From NCBI GenBank assembly GCA_963808165.1, contig CAWEET010000013.1, forward strand, positions 130,801 through 194,800: 64,000 nucleotides of DNA, in the 5' to 3' direction. Of the stretch, positions 46,206-56,226 are shown in pieces (the first letter of the stretch is position 1; every line of letters starts with the position of its first letter). This DNA comes from Thiosocius sp963808165. GTDB lineage: Bacteria > Pseudomonadota > Gammaproteobacteria > Chromatiales > Chromatiaceae. The notes beneath the pieces are model-generated. The model was not told the origin of the DNA and did no database searches. It saw nothing but the letters and a program-made list of their open reading frames with translations. The position numbers were made by a program, and so were the translations under genes.

Positions 46206-47879
46206 TCAAGCGGCGTCGGTCTTGGCCCAGGAATCGCGCAGCGACACGATCCGGTTGAAAACCAGGTGATCCGGCCGGCTGTCGACGCTGTCGAGACAGA
46301 AATAGCCCTCGCGCTCGAACTGGAACCGCTCGCCCGCTGCGGCCCCGGTCAGCGCGGGTTCCACCACGCAATCCTGCACGACCTTCAGCGAGTCGGGGTT
46401 GAGATCGGAGTGAAAGTCCCCCGCCCTGCCCGGCTCGGCGGATTGGAACAGCCGGTCGTACAGACGCACTTCCGCCCGCCGACCGAGCGTGGCCGATACC
46501 CAGTGAATCACGCCCCGCACCTTGCGGCCCTCGGGGTTTTGACCCAGTGTGTCCGGATCATAGCTGCAACGCAATTCGACGATCCTGCCATCCTTGTCCT
46601 TGATTGCCTCATCGCAACGAATCACGTAGGCGTTGCGCAAGCGCACCTCGCCGCCGAGCACCAGGCGCTTGTATTTCTTGTTCGCCTGTTCACGGAAATC
46701 GGCCCGGTCGATGTAGAGCTCGCGGGTCAGCACCAATTCCCTGCTCCCCATGGACTCGTCTTTCGGATGGTTGGCGGCTGTCAGGACCTCGGTCTTGTCT
46801 GCCGGGTAATTGCTGATCACCAGCCTCAGCGGGTCGAGCACGGCCATCCGACGCGGCGCCGTCGCATCGAGATGACCACGAATGCTGTTCTCCAGCACCC
46901 CCATCTCCACCGTACCCTCCGACTTGGTGACCCCGATCGCCTCGCAAAAATGTCGGATGGATTCGGCCGTATAGCCACGTCGGCGGAGTCCGGCGATCGT
47001 CGGCATGCGCGGGTCGTCCCATCCGGAGACAAGTCCTTCCTGCACCAGTTCGGTCAGCCGGCGCTTGCTCATCACCGTGTACTCGAGATTCAGGCGCGAG
47101 AACTCGATCTGCCGCGGATGACAGTCGATGCTGATGTTGTCCAGTACCCAGTCGTACAACGGTCGGTGGTCTTCGAACTCCAGCGTGCACAGCGAGTGGG
47201 TGATGCCCTCGATGGCATCCGATATCGGGTGCGTGTAGTCGTACATCGGATAGATGCACCATTCGGCGCCGGTCTGATGATGGATCAGACCGTGACGTAT
47301 CCGGTACAGCGTCGGGTCGCGCATATTGATATTCGGCGAGGCCATATCGATCCGTGCCCGCAAGGTGCGGCTGCCATCCGGGAACTCGCCGGCCCGCATA
47401 CGCCGGAACAGATCCAGGCTTTCCTGCATCGGACGGTCGCGAAACGGACTTTCACGCCCGGGCTCGGTCAGGCTGCCTCGATACTCGCGCACCTGCTCGG
47501 GCGTCTGCTCGCAAACGAAGGCCTTGCCGGCCTGGATCAACTCCACCGCGTAGCCGTACAACTGTTCGAAGTAGTCCGACGCGAAGCGCAGTTCTTCCCA
47601 GGCATAGCCCAGCCACTTCACATCGGCCTCGATCGCCGCGACGAACTCCTCTTCCTCTTTCGCCGGATTGGTGTCGTCGAAGCGCAGGTTGCAGGTGCCG
47701 GGATAGTCGTCGGCAATACCGAAGTTCAGCACGATCGACTTGGCGTGACCGATATGCAGGTAGCCGTTCGGCTCCGGCGGAAAGCGGGTGTGGATGCGTT
47801 GGTGTTTTCCGCTCGCCAGATCCTGGTCGATGATCTGGCGAATGAAGTTCGACGGGGAACTCTTGGTCTCACCGCTCAT
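46206..47879 (-). CDS. glnS: Glutaminyl-tRNA synthetase
   Basis: This class I synthetase of 557 residues charges tRNA-Gln. The HIGH motif is at 42-45 (PPEPNGYLHIGHAKS) and the KMSKS equivalent is VMSKRRL. The Rossmann core, connective region and anticodon-binding beta barrels are all in place and the length fits E. coli GlnS. It is followed by gltX 27 bases upstream in the same direction, so the two are probably cotranscribed in the order gltX-glnS with tRNA-Ala next. Confidence 0.98.
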   Translation of the reverse strand: MSGETKSSPSNFIRQIIDQDLASGKHQRIHTRFPPEPNGYLHIGHAKSIVLNFGIADDYPGTCNLRFDDTNPAKEEEEFVAAIEADVKWLGYAWEELRFASDYFEQLYGYAVELIQAGKAFVCEQTPEQVREYRGSLTEPGRESPFRDRPMQESLDLFRRMRAGEFPDGSRTLRARIDMASPNINMRDPTLYRIRHGLIHHQTGAEWCIYPMYDYTHPISDAIEGITHSLCTLEFEDHRPLYDWVLDNISIDCHPRQIEFSRLNLEYTVMSKRRLTELVQEGLVSGWDDPRMPTIAGLRRRGYTAESIRHFCEAIGVTKSEGTVEMGVLENSIRGHLDATAPRRMAVLDPLRLVISNYPADKTEVLTAANHPKDESMGSRELVLTRELYIDRADFREQANKKYKRLVLGGEVRLRNAYVIRCDEAIKDKDGRIVELRCSYDPDTLGQNPEGRKVRGVIHWVSATLGRRAEVRLYDRLFQSAEPGRAGDFHSDLNPDSLKVVQDCVVEPALTGAAAGERFQFEREGYFCLDSVDSRPDHLVFNRIVSLRDSWAKTDAA

Positions 47880-47906
47880 GGCGTGCTTGCAACCTCGTGA
47901 TGTGAT

Positions 47907-49307
47907 TCAGGGTCTGGCGTGGATGCGCTCGATGGCCTTGTCGATGCGGCGGATGGTCGCGTCGCGCCCGACCAGATAAAGCGTGAGGTCCAGGTCCGGC
48001 GATGGCGTGCCGCCGGTGACCGCAGCCCGCAGTGGCATCGCGACCTTGCCGAAGCCGACGTCGAGTTCCTCGACGGTGGCCTCGACCGCCGCATGGATCC
48101 CGCTGCGCTCCCAAACCGGCAGCGCAGCCAAGTTGACCCGCGCGGCATTCAGCGCCTCGTCTGCACCCGCCTTGAACGCCTTCTTCGCGACCTGCTCGTC
48201 AATGGTCTCGAAATCCCGGTAGTAGAAGGTCGAGATCTCGGCCAGTTCCACCAATGTCTCGGCCCGCTCGCGCTGCGCCTCGATCACCTGCAAGAGATCC
48301 GGGCCGGTCGACGGATCGATATTGAGATCACCAAGGTGCGAGGATAGCAGATGGGCAATTCGCGCCGGATCCGAGGCCTTCATGTGCTGCTGGTTCAACC
48401 ACTGCAGCTTTTCAGTGTTGAACGTCGACGGCGAGCGGTTCACCCCATCCAGATCGAACAACTGGATCATCTCGTCGATCGAGAACATCTCCTGATCGCC
48501 ATGTGACCAACCCAATCGGACGAGATAGTTGAGCAGTGCCTCCGGCAGATAGCCATCCTGCAGGTACTGCATCACACTGACCGCGCCGTGGCGCTTCGAC
48601 AGACGGGCGCCATCGTCGCCAAGAATCATCGGCAAGTGCGCGTAGCGCGGCACGTCCCAGTCGAGCGCATGCAGCATATTGATCTGCCGTGGTGTGTTGT
48701 TGATGTGATCATCACCACGAATGACATGCGTGATGCCCATGTCGTGATCGTCCACAACGACGGTAAGGTTATAGGTGGGAGAACCATCCGTCCGGCGGAT
48801 CACCAGGTCGTCCAGTTCGGCGTTGGCGACCACGATCCGCCCCCGGATCAGATCGTCGATGACCACCTCACCATCCCTGGGGTTGCGGAAGCGGATCACG
48901 TGCGGCCCTTCCGGGTTGATGTCGCGGTCCCGGCAATGACCGTCGTAACGCGGCTTTTCCTTGCGCGCCATCTGCTGCTCACGCAGTTGTTCGAGGCGCT
49001 CGCGGCTGCAATTGCAGCGATAGGCGCGGCCTTTGTCCAGCAGTTGCCCTATGGCCTCGTTGTAGCGCTCGAACCTGTGGGTCTGGTAGAACGGGCCTTC
49101 GTCGTACTCGAGTCCAAGCCAGGTCATTCCTTCGAGAATCGCATTGACCGAATCCTGGGTGGACCGCTCGAGATCAGTATCCTCGATTCGCAACACGAAC
49201 CTGCCGCCGTGCTTGCGGGCATACAACCAGGAAAACAGCGCCGTGCGGACACCGCCGACGTGCAGGTACCCTGTCGGGCTGGGAGCGAAACGAGTCTTGA
49301 TAGCCAT
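47907..49307 (-). CDS. gltX: Glutamyl-tRNA synthetase
   Basis: This class I synthetase of 466 residues charges tRNA-Glu. Signature HVGG is at 16-19 (PSPTGYLHVGGVRTA), the KMSKS-type loop is ARLSKRHGAV, and the anticodon-binding helical domain is complete. A Cys-x-Cys pair (RCNCSRERL) with a downstream Cys could be the zinc site of the stem-contact region. The start at 49307 (MAIKTRFAPSPTG) is unambiguous. The region 49308-49711 upstream holds no gene I can support. Confidence 0.97.
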   Translation of the reverse strand: MAIKTRFAPSPTGYLHVGGVRTALFSWLYARKHGGRFVLRIEDTDLERSTQDSVNAILEGMTWLGLEYDEGPFYQTHRFERYNEAIGQLLDKGRAYRCNCSRERLEQLREQQMARKEKPRYDGHCRDRDINPEGPHVIRFRNPRDGEVVIDDLIRGRIVVANAELDDLVIRRTDGSPTYNLTVVVDDHDMGITHVIRGDDHINNTPRQINMLHALDWDVPRYAHLPMILGDDGARLSKRHGAVSVMQYLQDGYLPEALLNYLVRLGWSHGDQEMFSIDEMIQLFDLDGVNRSPSTFNTEKLQWLNQQHMKASDPARIAHLLSSHLGDLNIDPSTGPDLLQVIEAQRERAETLVELAEISTFYYRDFETIDEQVAKKAFKAGADEALNAARVNLAALPVWERSGIHAAVEATVEELDVGFGKVAMPLRAAVTGGTPSPDLDLTLYLVGRDATIRRIDKAIERIHARP

Positions 49308-49711
49308 GAAGAAACCGCTGTTCTGGGGAAGGCTGCAATTTTATCAGTCTCGCCCCGATTGAACAGACGGTCTGGAAAATCAAATTCCCGCCTGCCGACC
49401 AAGACCACCTGGCGCAGCGCGAGGGCGTCGCCCACGCCCAGACGGCAACACCACCCGACAGGCGGACAATCGGGGAATCAATGACGAGCCAGGCGCGCAT
49501 TGGAAGAGCGCTCCGGCACATTTGATTCGTGGGCGTCTGCCGCAGGGATGCGGCAGTCGAGCCTCCAGGGATGGATCCACGGCGTCCCACGAGTCGAATG
49601 CGCCGGGGCACCAACGCTGAAGCCAGCAGCCATGCGGCTTCGGCCGTGACGCAGACACCGGTCGTTCATAGGGGCCGGCGCACACTCGGCCAGGACCGGC
49701 CTGTCCAGCAT

Positions 49712-51343
49712 TCAAAAATCGTGTCGATAACCGGCGCTGAGATACAGGAATCGATCATCCTGGTCGTCACCCTCGTCCCGGTCGAAGCGACTGAACTCGA
49801 CCCCGACGTCCAATTCGAGCGATGTGCGCTTGGTCAGGCGATACGTCGTGAACAGGCTCGGGAGCACACGGCGCTGCGAATCGCCGTCGTCACGGTCACG
49901 CCAGTCCACGCGCAGCTGAGGCGTCAGCCGAAGGCGTTCATTCACCGGTGCCCGACCTCGCAACAGCACCGAGGTGATATCCATTCGCTCGGCATCCGTA
50001 TAGCGCAGACCTACCGAGAACAGGTCACCGGACTTGAACAGATCGTTGCCCACGAACTGACCGTAGAGGTACCAGTCGTCGCTGTTCAGACTGTCATTGC
50101 CCGGGATCCCGCTATCTTCACGGAGACTGTAGATTCCGCCGTCGAGCAGCAGTTGCCAGCGCTCGTCGAGTTGCTGGGTGAGTGAGGCGTAGGCGGAGCG
50201 GTAAATGAAGCTGCGGTCCTTGGCCAGACGCTCCAACTCCTCACGTGAGTATTCGCCATCCAGGTCATCGAAGTCGTCCCCGCCCAGGCCATAGACGGCG
50301 TTACTCAGCGCCAGCCCGGGGCTTCGCCGATGATCCAGCGTAAGGCTGACGACAGTGCCTTCGCGAACCCGCCAGTTACTGAACAGATAGAAGATATTGA
50401 GCTCGTCGAAAAAGGTGTCGTAGTCGAGCAGCGAGTAGGCGCTTACACGGTCGCCGGAATAGCGCGCATCCAGGCCCACGGCACGTCGATCGATAGCGCC
50501 GTCGAAACTCTGGTAGAGGCCATACAGGCTGAGCAACCAGCGATCGTCGGCGCCACTGAAATCCACGGCCAGGCCGTTGAACAGGCGATCCTGGTCGACC
50601 CCGTCACGGGTCGAGCGCATCGGCGAGCCGACCACGTAACGCACGGCCCGGCGGTCATCGAGACGGTACTGGTAGTGCAGACCGTCGAAATAGCCCAGCA
50701 CCCCGGATGACGGGAGTCGCTGGCGGCCGAGGCGGCCCTGATGGCGACCGTCGACACCGGCGAGATCGAGATACATGTAGCTGACCCGCGTCTGGCTGTC
50801 CCGGTCTGAGAGAAAACTGTAGTCATAGCTGCCGGAGAAGCGCCCACTCACGTCGACGTCCCCGCTCCGGCCCTGCCAGTTCACATTGGCGGTATTGAGC
50901 AGGCTCGAGCGAAAGGTCTCGCTGTCCCGGTCATCCAATTTGCCATGATCGAGCAGGTAGAACTGGTCGAAACTGCCGAAGACCTGCCAGGGCTGCTCGC
51001 GCTGCTCCTCCGGCGCCTCCCCGGCGTCACGCACTTCGGCGCGGGCCAACAAGTCATCGAGCAGACGTTGCACCCGCCGGACCTCGGGCCCCTCCGGGTA
51101 ATCTGTCAGGTAGCGCTCGAACTGGGTGCGGGCCTGGGCATCCTGGCCACGCTCAGCGCGGGCCACCCCCATCGCGACCCGGGCCTCACGCACGTAGGGT
51201 TCGATGCCGGAGGCGATGATCTTGTCGTAGATCGCATTGACGCGCTGATACTGGCCGGCATTGTAGGCAAGGCGCGCCTGACGAAAGAGTTCGGCCATTT
51301 CCTGCTCTTCCGGGGTGTTACCGGCCGGGACCACCGGCACCAT
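49712..51343 (-). CDS. TPR plus outer-membrane beta-barrel protein
   Basis: The product has about 543 residues from ATG 51343; the frame extends to 51409. A TPR-like region (about 10-105, FRQARLAYNAGQYQRVNAIY and RAERGQDAQARTQFERYLTD) is followed by about 420 residues of alternating aromatic/polar strands. It ends in FLYLSAGYRHDF, with a C-terminal Phe as in outer-membrane barrels. No signal peptide is present at this start. The upstream 51351-51839 frame seems to be its natural N-terminus. The partner upstream is a multihaem cytochrome, so the barrel is a candidate porin of an electron conduit. Confidence 0.78.
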   Translation of the reverse strand: MVPVVPAGNTPEEQEMAELFRQARLAYNAGQYQRVNAIYDKIIASGIEPYVREARVAMGVARAERGQDAQARTQFERYLTDYPEGPEVRRVQRLLDDLLARAEVRDAGEAPEEQREQPWQVFGSFDQFYLLDHGKLDDRDSETFRSSLLNTANVNWQGRSGDVDVSGRFSGSYDYSFLSDRDSQTRVSYMYLDLAGVDGRHQGRLGRQRLPSSGVLGYFDGLHYQYRLDDRRAVRYVVGSPMRSTRDGVDQDRLFNGLAVDFSGADDRWLLSLYGLYQSFDGAIDRRAVGLDARYSGDRVSAYSLLDYDTFFDELNIFYLFSNWRVREGTVVSLTLDHRRSPGLALSNAVYGLGGDDFDDLDGEYSREELERLAKDRSFIYRSAYASLTQQLDERWQLLLDGGIYSLREDSGIPGNDSLNSDDWYLYGQFVGNDLFKSGDLFSVGLRYTDAERMDITSVLLRGRAPVNERLRLTPQLRVDWRDRDDGDSQRRVLPSLFTTYRLTKRTSLELDVGVEFSRFDRDEGDDQDDRFLYLSAGYRHDF

Positions 51344-51350
51344 CGGCGCG

Positions 51351-51839
51351 TCAGGCGAACGGCTCGGCGACGCTGGCGGCTGTCGGCTCGACGTCGGGTT
51401 CCAGCACAATATCGATGCTGCGATCGTTGCTGCCTGCCCGGATCTCGAAGCGCCGTGCCCGATCGAAACGAATGTTGACCCTGGGGTCGATGTCCAGATT
51501 GCCGCTGGCCCTGACCTCTCGAATCTGTGGCAACTGCGCTGGCGTCAGTTCCCTGAGGCCCTCCCCCAGCGCATCTGCGATCCGCTGCGGTGCGGCCCCC
51601 GCGGCGCCGAGGCGAATCTCCAGTCGGTCCCCGTAATCCGATGGGCTGTGCGAAAGGTACTGCACACGCCTGATGAAATGCACGCTCACGATGAGCCGAC
51701 CGTCCCGGGTCTCACTGCTCAGACGCTCCAGGAAGCGCTCTGTGCCGAGCGCCCACGCCCCTTGGCCAAAGCCGAACAGCAGCAGAACAAACAGCAAGCA
51801 GCCGATGGATTTGAGGTGAATCAATGCCGCGGACCTCAT
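51351..51839 (-). CDS. Secreted AMIN-like protein, probably the N-terminal part of the barrel protein
   Basis: The product has 162 residues with a signal peptide (CLLFVLLLFGFGQGAWA). The body carries two AMIN-like strands sets: VHFIRRVQYLSHSPSDYGDR then LEIRLGAAG, and FDRARRFEIRAGSNDRSIDI. It ends in an Ala/Pro-rich stretch that continues, in the next frame, as the proline-rich start of the TPR/barrel protein. Its ATG overlaps the stop of the cytochrome frame (ATGA). I read the two as one split gene, or as two tightly coupled genes. Confidence 0.72.
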   Translation of the reverse strand: MRSAALIHLKSIGCLLFVLLLFGFGQGAWALGTERFLERLSSETRDGRLIVSVHFIRRVQYLSHSPSDYGDRLEIRLGAAGAAPQRIADALGEGLRELTPAQLPQIREVRASGNLDIDPRVNIRFDRARRFEIRAGSNDRSIDIVLEPDVEPTAASVAEPFA

Positions 51840-54413
51840 TCACATAGCCCTGGTCGATCTTCTACCGGCTGGCTGCACCAGTCGCCCTCTGGCGGCGCCA
51901 CATGACACTGGATGCAGTCCCGCCCTTGCGGATGCCTGTTGCCCGGCGGCGGACGATCCGCTGCATGGCAAACCGAACACTGGCTCTGTGCCGACGGGAT
52001 CTGGGTATGGTCCACCTGGGATGGGCTGACTTGCCAGGTGAACGTGCTGTGACAGGCGGCGCAGTCGTTGGTGGTCGGAATGTGGCTCGGTGATTGTCCC
52101 GTGGCAATCTGGTTGTTGTGGCAGGAGATGCAGGCGCCGATCGCCTCGTCGTGATCCATACGCAGCAAGGGGACCCAGGAGAGCGTTCGGTGACACGCCT
52201 CGCAAGCATCGCTGGTCGGCGGGTGGTCGCTCGGCTTGCCCGGCACGGTCACCCCGTTGTGGCAGGTGATGCAACCGGACACGATGCCGCCATGATCGAA
52301 TATCGCTGGTACCCAGGCGGTGGTGCTGTGGCAGGCATCGCAGTCGTTGGAGCTGGCGATATGGTTCGGCGGCTTGCCCGGCGCGACCGTGCCGTTGTGG
52401 CAACTGAAGCAGGTGCCAATGACCTCGGCATGATCGACGCGTGTTACCGGCGACCAGGTACTGGTGCTGTGACAGGCCTCGCAGGCATTCGAGCTGGCAA
52501 TATGATTCGGCGGCTTGCCCGGTGCGGTCGTGCCGTTGTGGCAGGTGAACAGCTCCCGGTGACCTCGGCATGGTCGATACGCGCGACCGGTGACCAGTAG
52601 CTCGTGCTGTGGCAGGCATCGCAGTCGTTGGAGCTGACGATATGGTTCGGCGGCTTGCCCGGCGCGGTCGTGCCGTTGTGGCAACTGAAGCAGCTCCCGG
52701 TGACCTCGGCATGGTCGATGCGCGTGACCGGCGACCAGTAGCTGGTGCTGTGGCAGGCATCACACTCGTTCGAGCTGACGATGTGGTTCGGCGGCTTGCC
52801 CGGTGCGGTCGTGCCGTTGTGGCAACTGAAGCAGCTGCCGCTGACCTCGGCATGGTCGATGCGCGTCACCGGCGACCAGTAGCTGGTGCTGTGGCAGGCA
52901 TCACACTCATTCGAACTGACGATATGGTTCGGCGGCTTGCCCGGTGCGGTCGTGCCATTGTGGCAACTGAAGCAGCTCCCGCTGACCTCGGCATGGTCGA
53001 TGCGCGTCACCGGCGACCAGGAGCTGGTGCTGTGGCAGGCGTCACATTCATTCGAGCTGACGATATGGTTCGGCGGCTTGCCCGGTGCGGTCGTGCCGTT
53101 GTGGCAACTGAACAGCTCCCGGTGACCTCGGCATGGTCGATACGCGTGACCGGCGACCAGTAGCTGGTGCTATGGCAGGCATCGCATTGATTGGAGCTGA
53201 CGATATGGTTCGGCGGCTTGCCCGGTGCGACCGTGCCATTGTGGCAACTGAAGCAGCTCCCGGTGACCTCGGCATGGTCGATACGCGTGACCGGCGACCA
53301 GTAGCTCGTGCTGTGGCAGGCATCGCATTGATTGGAGCTGACGATATGGTTCGGCGGCTTGCCCGGTGCGACCGTGCCATTGTGGCAACTGAAGCAGCTC
53401 CCGGTGACCTCGGCATGGTCGATACGCGTGACCGGCGACCAGTAGCTCGTGCTGTGGCAGGCATCGCATTGATTTGAGCTGACGATATGGTTCGGCGGCT
53501 TGCCCGGCGCGACCGTGCCATTGTGGCAGGTGATACAGCTGCCGGTGACCTCGGCATGGTCGATGCGCGTGACCGGCGACCAGTAGCTCGTGCTGTGGCA
53601 GGCATCGCATTGGTTTGAGCTGACGATATGGTTCGGCGGCTTGCCCGGTGCGACCGTGCCATTGTGGCAGTTGATACAGCTGCCGGTGACCTCGGCATGG
53701 TCGATGCGCGTGACCGGCGACCAGTAGCGGGTGCTGTGGCAGGCATCGCATTGATTGGAGCTGACGATATGGTTCGGCGGCTTGCCCGGTGCGACCGTGC
53801 CGTTGTGGCAGGTGAAACATGGCGCAGTAGCGGCGAAATGATCGAACCTGGCCACATTGAATGTCCAGACGCTGTGACACTCGCTGCAATCCAGATTCGA
53901 CGGCACGTGGTTCAGCGGCTTGCCGGGCGCGGAGATGCCATCGTGACAGATCATGCAGCGCGAGGGCGTGCCGCGAAAAACCTGGTTACGGTGGCAGTCG
54001 CTGCAGACTAGCGCCCGGTGTGCCCCCTGAAGCGGGAAGCCAGTGAGTTCGTGATCGAACTCGGTAGCCCGGGTGGAGTCTTGGGGAATACGAAAACTGA
54101 TCGTGTTGTGGCAGGCGTCGCAGTTCTCGCTGGTCGACATGTGCCCGGTCGGCTTGCCCAACGCGATTCCGCCATCGTGGCAACCCTGGCACTGCATGGG
54201 AATATCGTCGTATTCCTCATCGACGTGGCACGCCTCGCAGCCAAGCCTGCTGTGCGCACCGTCGGTAGGGATGCTGGTGGTTTCGTGGTCATACTCGTCT
54301 TCGTCATCATCCGCCGCCGATACTGGGACGGCCCAAACGAGCAGGGTCAGCAGCAGAAACGAGAGACAGAGCGTTGCCAGTCGGCGACTGCCAGCCGACG
54401 CATGACCATCCAT
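51836..54413 (-). pseudogene. Multihaem c-type cytochrome with 47-residue repeats, broken by two frameshifts
   Basis: ATG 54413 starts a signal peptide (LCLSFLLLTLLVWAVPVSA) and an acidic stretch, so the protein is exported. A string of haem motifs follows: 16 CxxCH in the first frame, then 8 and 10 in two further frames, 34 if repaired. The central units repeat SCFSCHNG, APGKPPNHI, DACHS and SPVTRIDHAEV every 47 residues, two haem motifs per unit. Missing single G bases, next to 53112 and 52549, each in the same GAA(G)CAGCTCCC context, change the frame. As written, the product stops after 468 residues at 53007. Intact, it would have about 860 residues. Confidence 0.82.
52310..53830 (-). repeat. 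141-bp tandem repeats within the cytochrome gene
   Basis: About eleven near-identical units of 141 bp are marked by recurring GGCGGCTTGCCCGG at regular spacing. They encode the 47-residue di-haem unit. The units are more alike in the middle of the gene than at its ends, which suggests recent expansion or gene conversion. Confidence 0.93.
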
Positions 54414-54885
54414 AGCGACATGAAACTCCTGCGAATGGGTCCAGAGCGTAGATAACATTACAATTAGAACGGTAATCCCAGATGCGTGCAACCGCATTCT
54501 GTCAAGTTTGAAGATCTCGGCGGACGCTCGAATGCAACAGACCTTGATTCTGCCTTCGGTGACGTCAGCGTGATACCGGATTGGCATGGTCGCCACGTTC
54601 GTGCCCGCGATGTGGCGCTTCAGTGATGCCGGTCCCGCGGGAGGGCTGCCTACAGGTGCGTTGAACTGGCGCAGGGCCAGGCAATTGTCGGGGCAACGGT
54701 GCCGGGCACAACCAGCAACCGGCTCTCCGACTGGACGTAAAATCTGAATGCCGCCCCTTGCGTGCCGTCGAATATTGATGCAATGTGGACGGATCTTCGT
54801 TAAAATTTGCGCATGCAGTGCAAACATATTTTGCTTTAGAATATGTTAGCAACGCATTGGATTTTAATTGAAATATCGTAAGTAT

Positions 54886-54960
54886 GGGCGCGTAGCTCAG
54901 TGGGAGAGCACTGCCTTCACACGGCAGGGGTCGCTGGTTCGAACCCAGCCGCGCCCACCA
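54886..54960 (+). tRNA. tRNA-Val (anticodon CAC)
   Basis: A 75-base tRNA starts GGGCGCG and has an anticodon stem CTGCC/GGCAG around TTCACAC (CAC), T arm GCTGGTTCGAACCCAGC and encoded CCA. It is followed 105 bases later by an integrase gene pointing the same way. Upstream 54414-54885 is AT-rich near the tRNA and shows no gene. Confidence 0.96.
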
Positions 54961-55064
54961 ATCAAATCAATCACTTAGGAACCACGACACCCCTCGATTG
55001 GGTTCCCAAACGATTATTTGTCACAGCGTTGTCACACTCGTTCGCGAACGAGCGGAGTGTGGCG

Positions 55065-56098
55065 ATGGCCTCCTTCAGAAAACGCGGCCCCTACCAGTGG
55101 CAGGCACAGGTCCGGAAGAAGGCCGCTCCCGCCCATCCTGAGCTTCGCGGCATTGGGACATCCTGTCGGCAGGCCACCCGCTGCAGACCAAGACCTTCGA
55201 GACCCGCGCCGAGGCCGAGCAGTGGGCGCGCGCCATCGAGGTCGAGATGGACAAGGGCGCGTTCGTCTCACGCGCCGAGGCCGAGTCGACCACGCTGAAG
55301 GAACTGCTCGAGCGCTACCTGGAAGAGGTCACTCCGCTGAAGAAGGGTGCTAAGCCCGAGAGCAACCGCCTGCGCCTGATGATGCGCCATCCCCTCGCCT
55401 GCCGGTTTGTCGCTGGGATCCGCGGTGTCGACATCGCCCGCTGGCGCGACCAGCGTCTGCGCAAGGTCACCCCGGCGACCGTCAAACGGGATCTGGTCCT
55501 GCTCGGTCACGTCTTCGAGGTGGCGCGCAAGGAATGGGGCATCTATGTCCACAACCCGGTGCGCGACATCAAGTTGCCGCCCGGTGGCCGTCCGCGCGAC
55601 CGGCGCCTTCAGCCAGGCGAAGAGACTTGTCTGTTCGACGCCTGCCGCCAGGCGCGCAATCGCTGGCTGCTTCCGCTGGTGCGGCTCGCGCTGGAGACCT
55701 CAATGCGCCAGGGCGAATTGCTAAGTTTACGTTGGGAGCACATCGACCTCGCCCACTGCACCGCCCACCTGCCAGATACCAAGAACGGCGAGCCTCGAAC
55801 CGTGCCGCTATCGACGACCGCCGTCGCAGTATTGCGCACCCTGCCCCGCGCGCTGCACGGCGATGTGTTCCCCGGCGTCACCACCGAGGCGGTAAAGCGT
55901 TCCTACATGCGGGCAACCCGAAGGGCCGGCATCGAAGACCTCCGCTTCCACGACCTGCGCCACGAGGCCACCACCCGGCTGTTCGAGAAAGGGCTGAACA
56001 TCATGGAGGTCGCCAGCATCACCGGACACAAGGATCTGCGCATGCTGCGCCGGTATACGCACCTGAAGGCGGAGGATTTGGCACGGAAGCTGGGGTGA
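55065..56098 (+). pseudogene. Tyrosine integrase disrupted by a 50-bp insertion
   Basis: MASFRKRGPYQWQAQVRKK begins an Arm-binding N-terminus that is interrupted at 55122-55171 by 50 bases. After it the gene continues in another frame as GHPLQTKTFETRAEAEQWAR. The catalytic domain is complete: Arg in LETSMRQGELLSL, His-x-x-Arg in FHDLRHEATTRLF, ITGHKDLRML and Tyr in LRRYTHLKAEDL. An internal ATG at 55247 could yield a 283-residue protein without the Arm domain. It sits directly behind tRNA-Val, a typical integration site. No copy of the tRNA 3' end is found downstream in this window. Confidence 0.85.
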
Positions 56099-56226
56099 TG
56101 GCGGAAGCCCCGCTTTTGCCCTCCTATGCTCTCCCGAGTCGGCGGTCGCCTTCCATCGGGGTCCCGATTTGCCGACGCCGAAACGTGACAGGGATTCGGC
56201 AGCGGGTGCAGAAAAGGATTTTGCGT

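Noticed and set aside
45693..47900. Very long plus-strand open frame (735 codons) opposite glnS
   Set aside because: It is the antisense shadow of a clear glnS gene, with no start context or family match.
53133..53477. Plus-strand frames with GADDMVRRLARC repeats
   Set aside because: These repeats are the antisense reading of the cytochrome tandem units.
52310..53830. Regular 141-bp repeats as a possible CRISPR array
   Set aside because: Units are contiguous, encode CxxCH haem motifs in frame and have no unique spacers.
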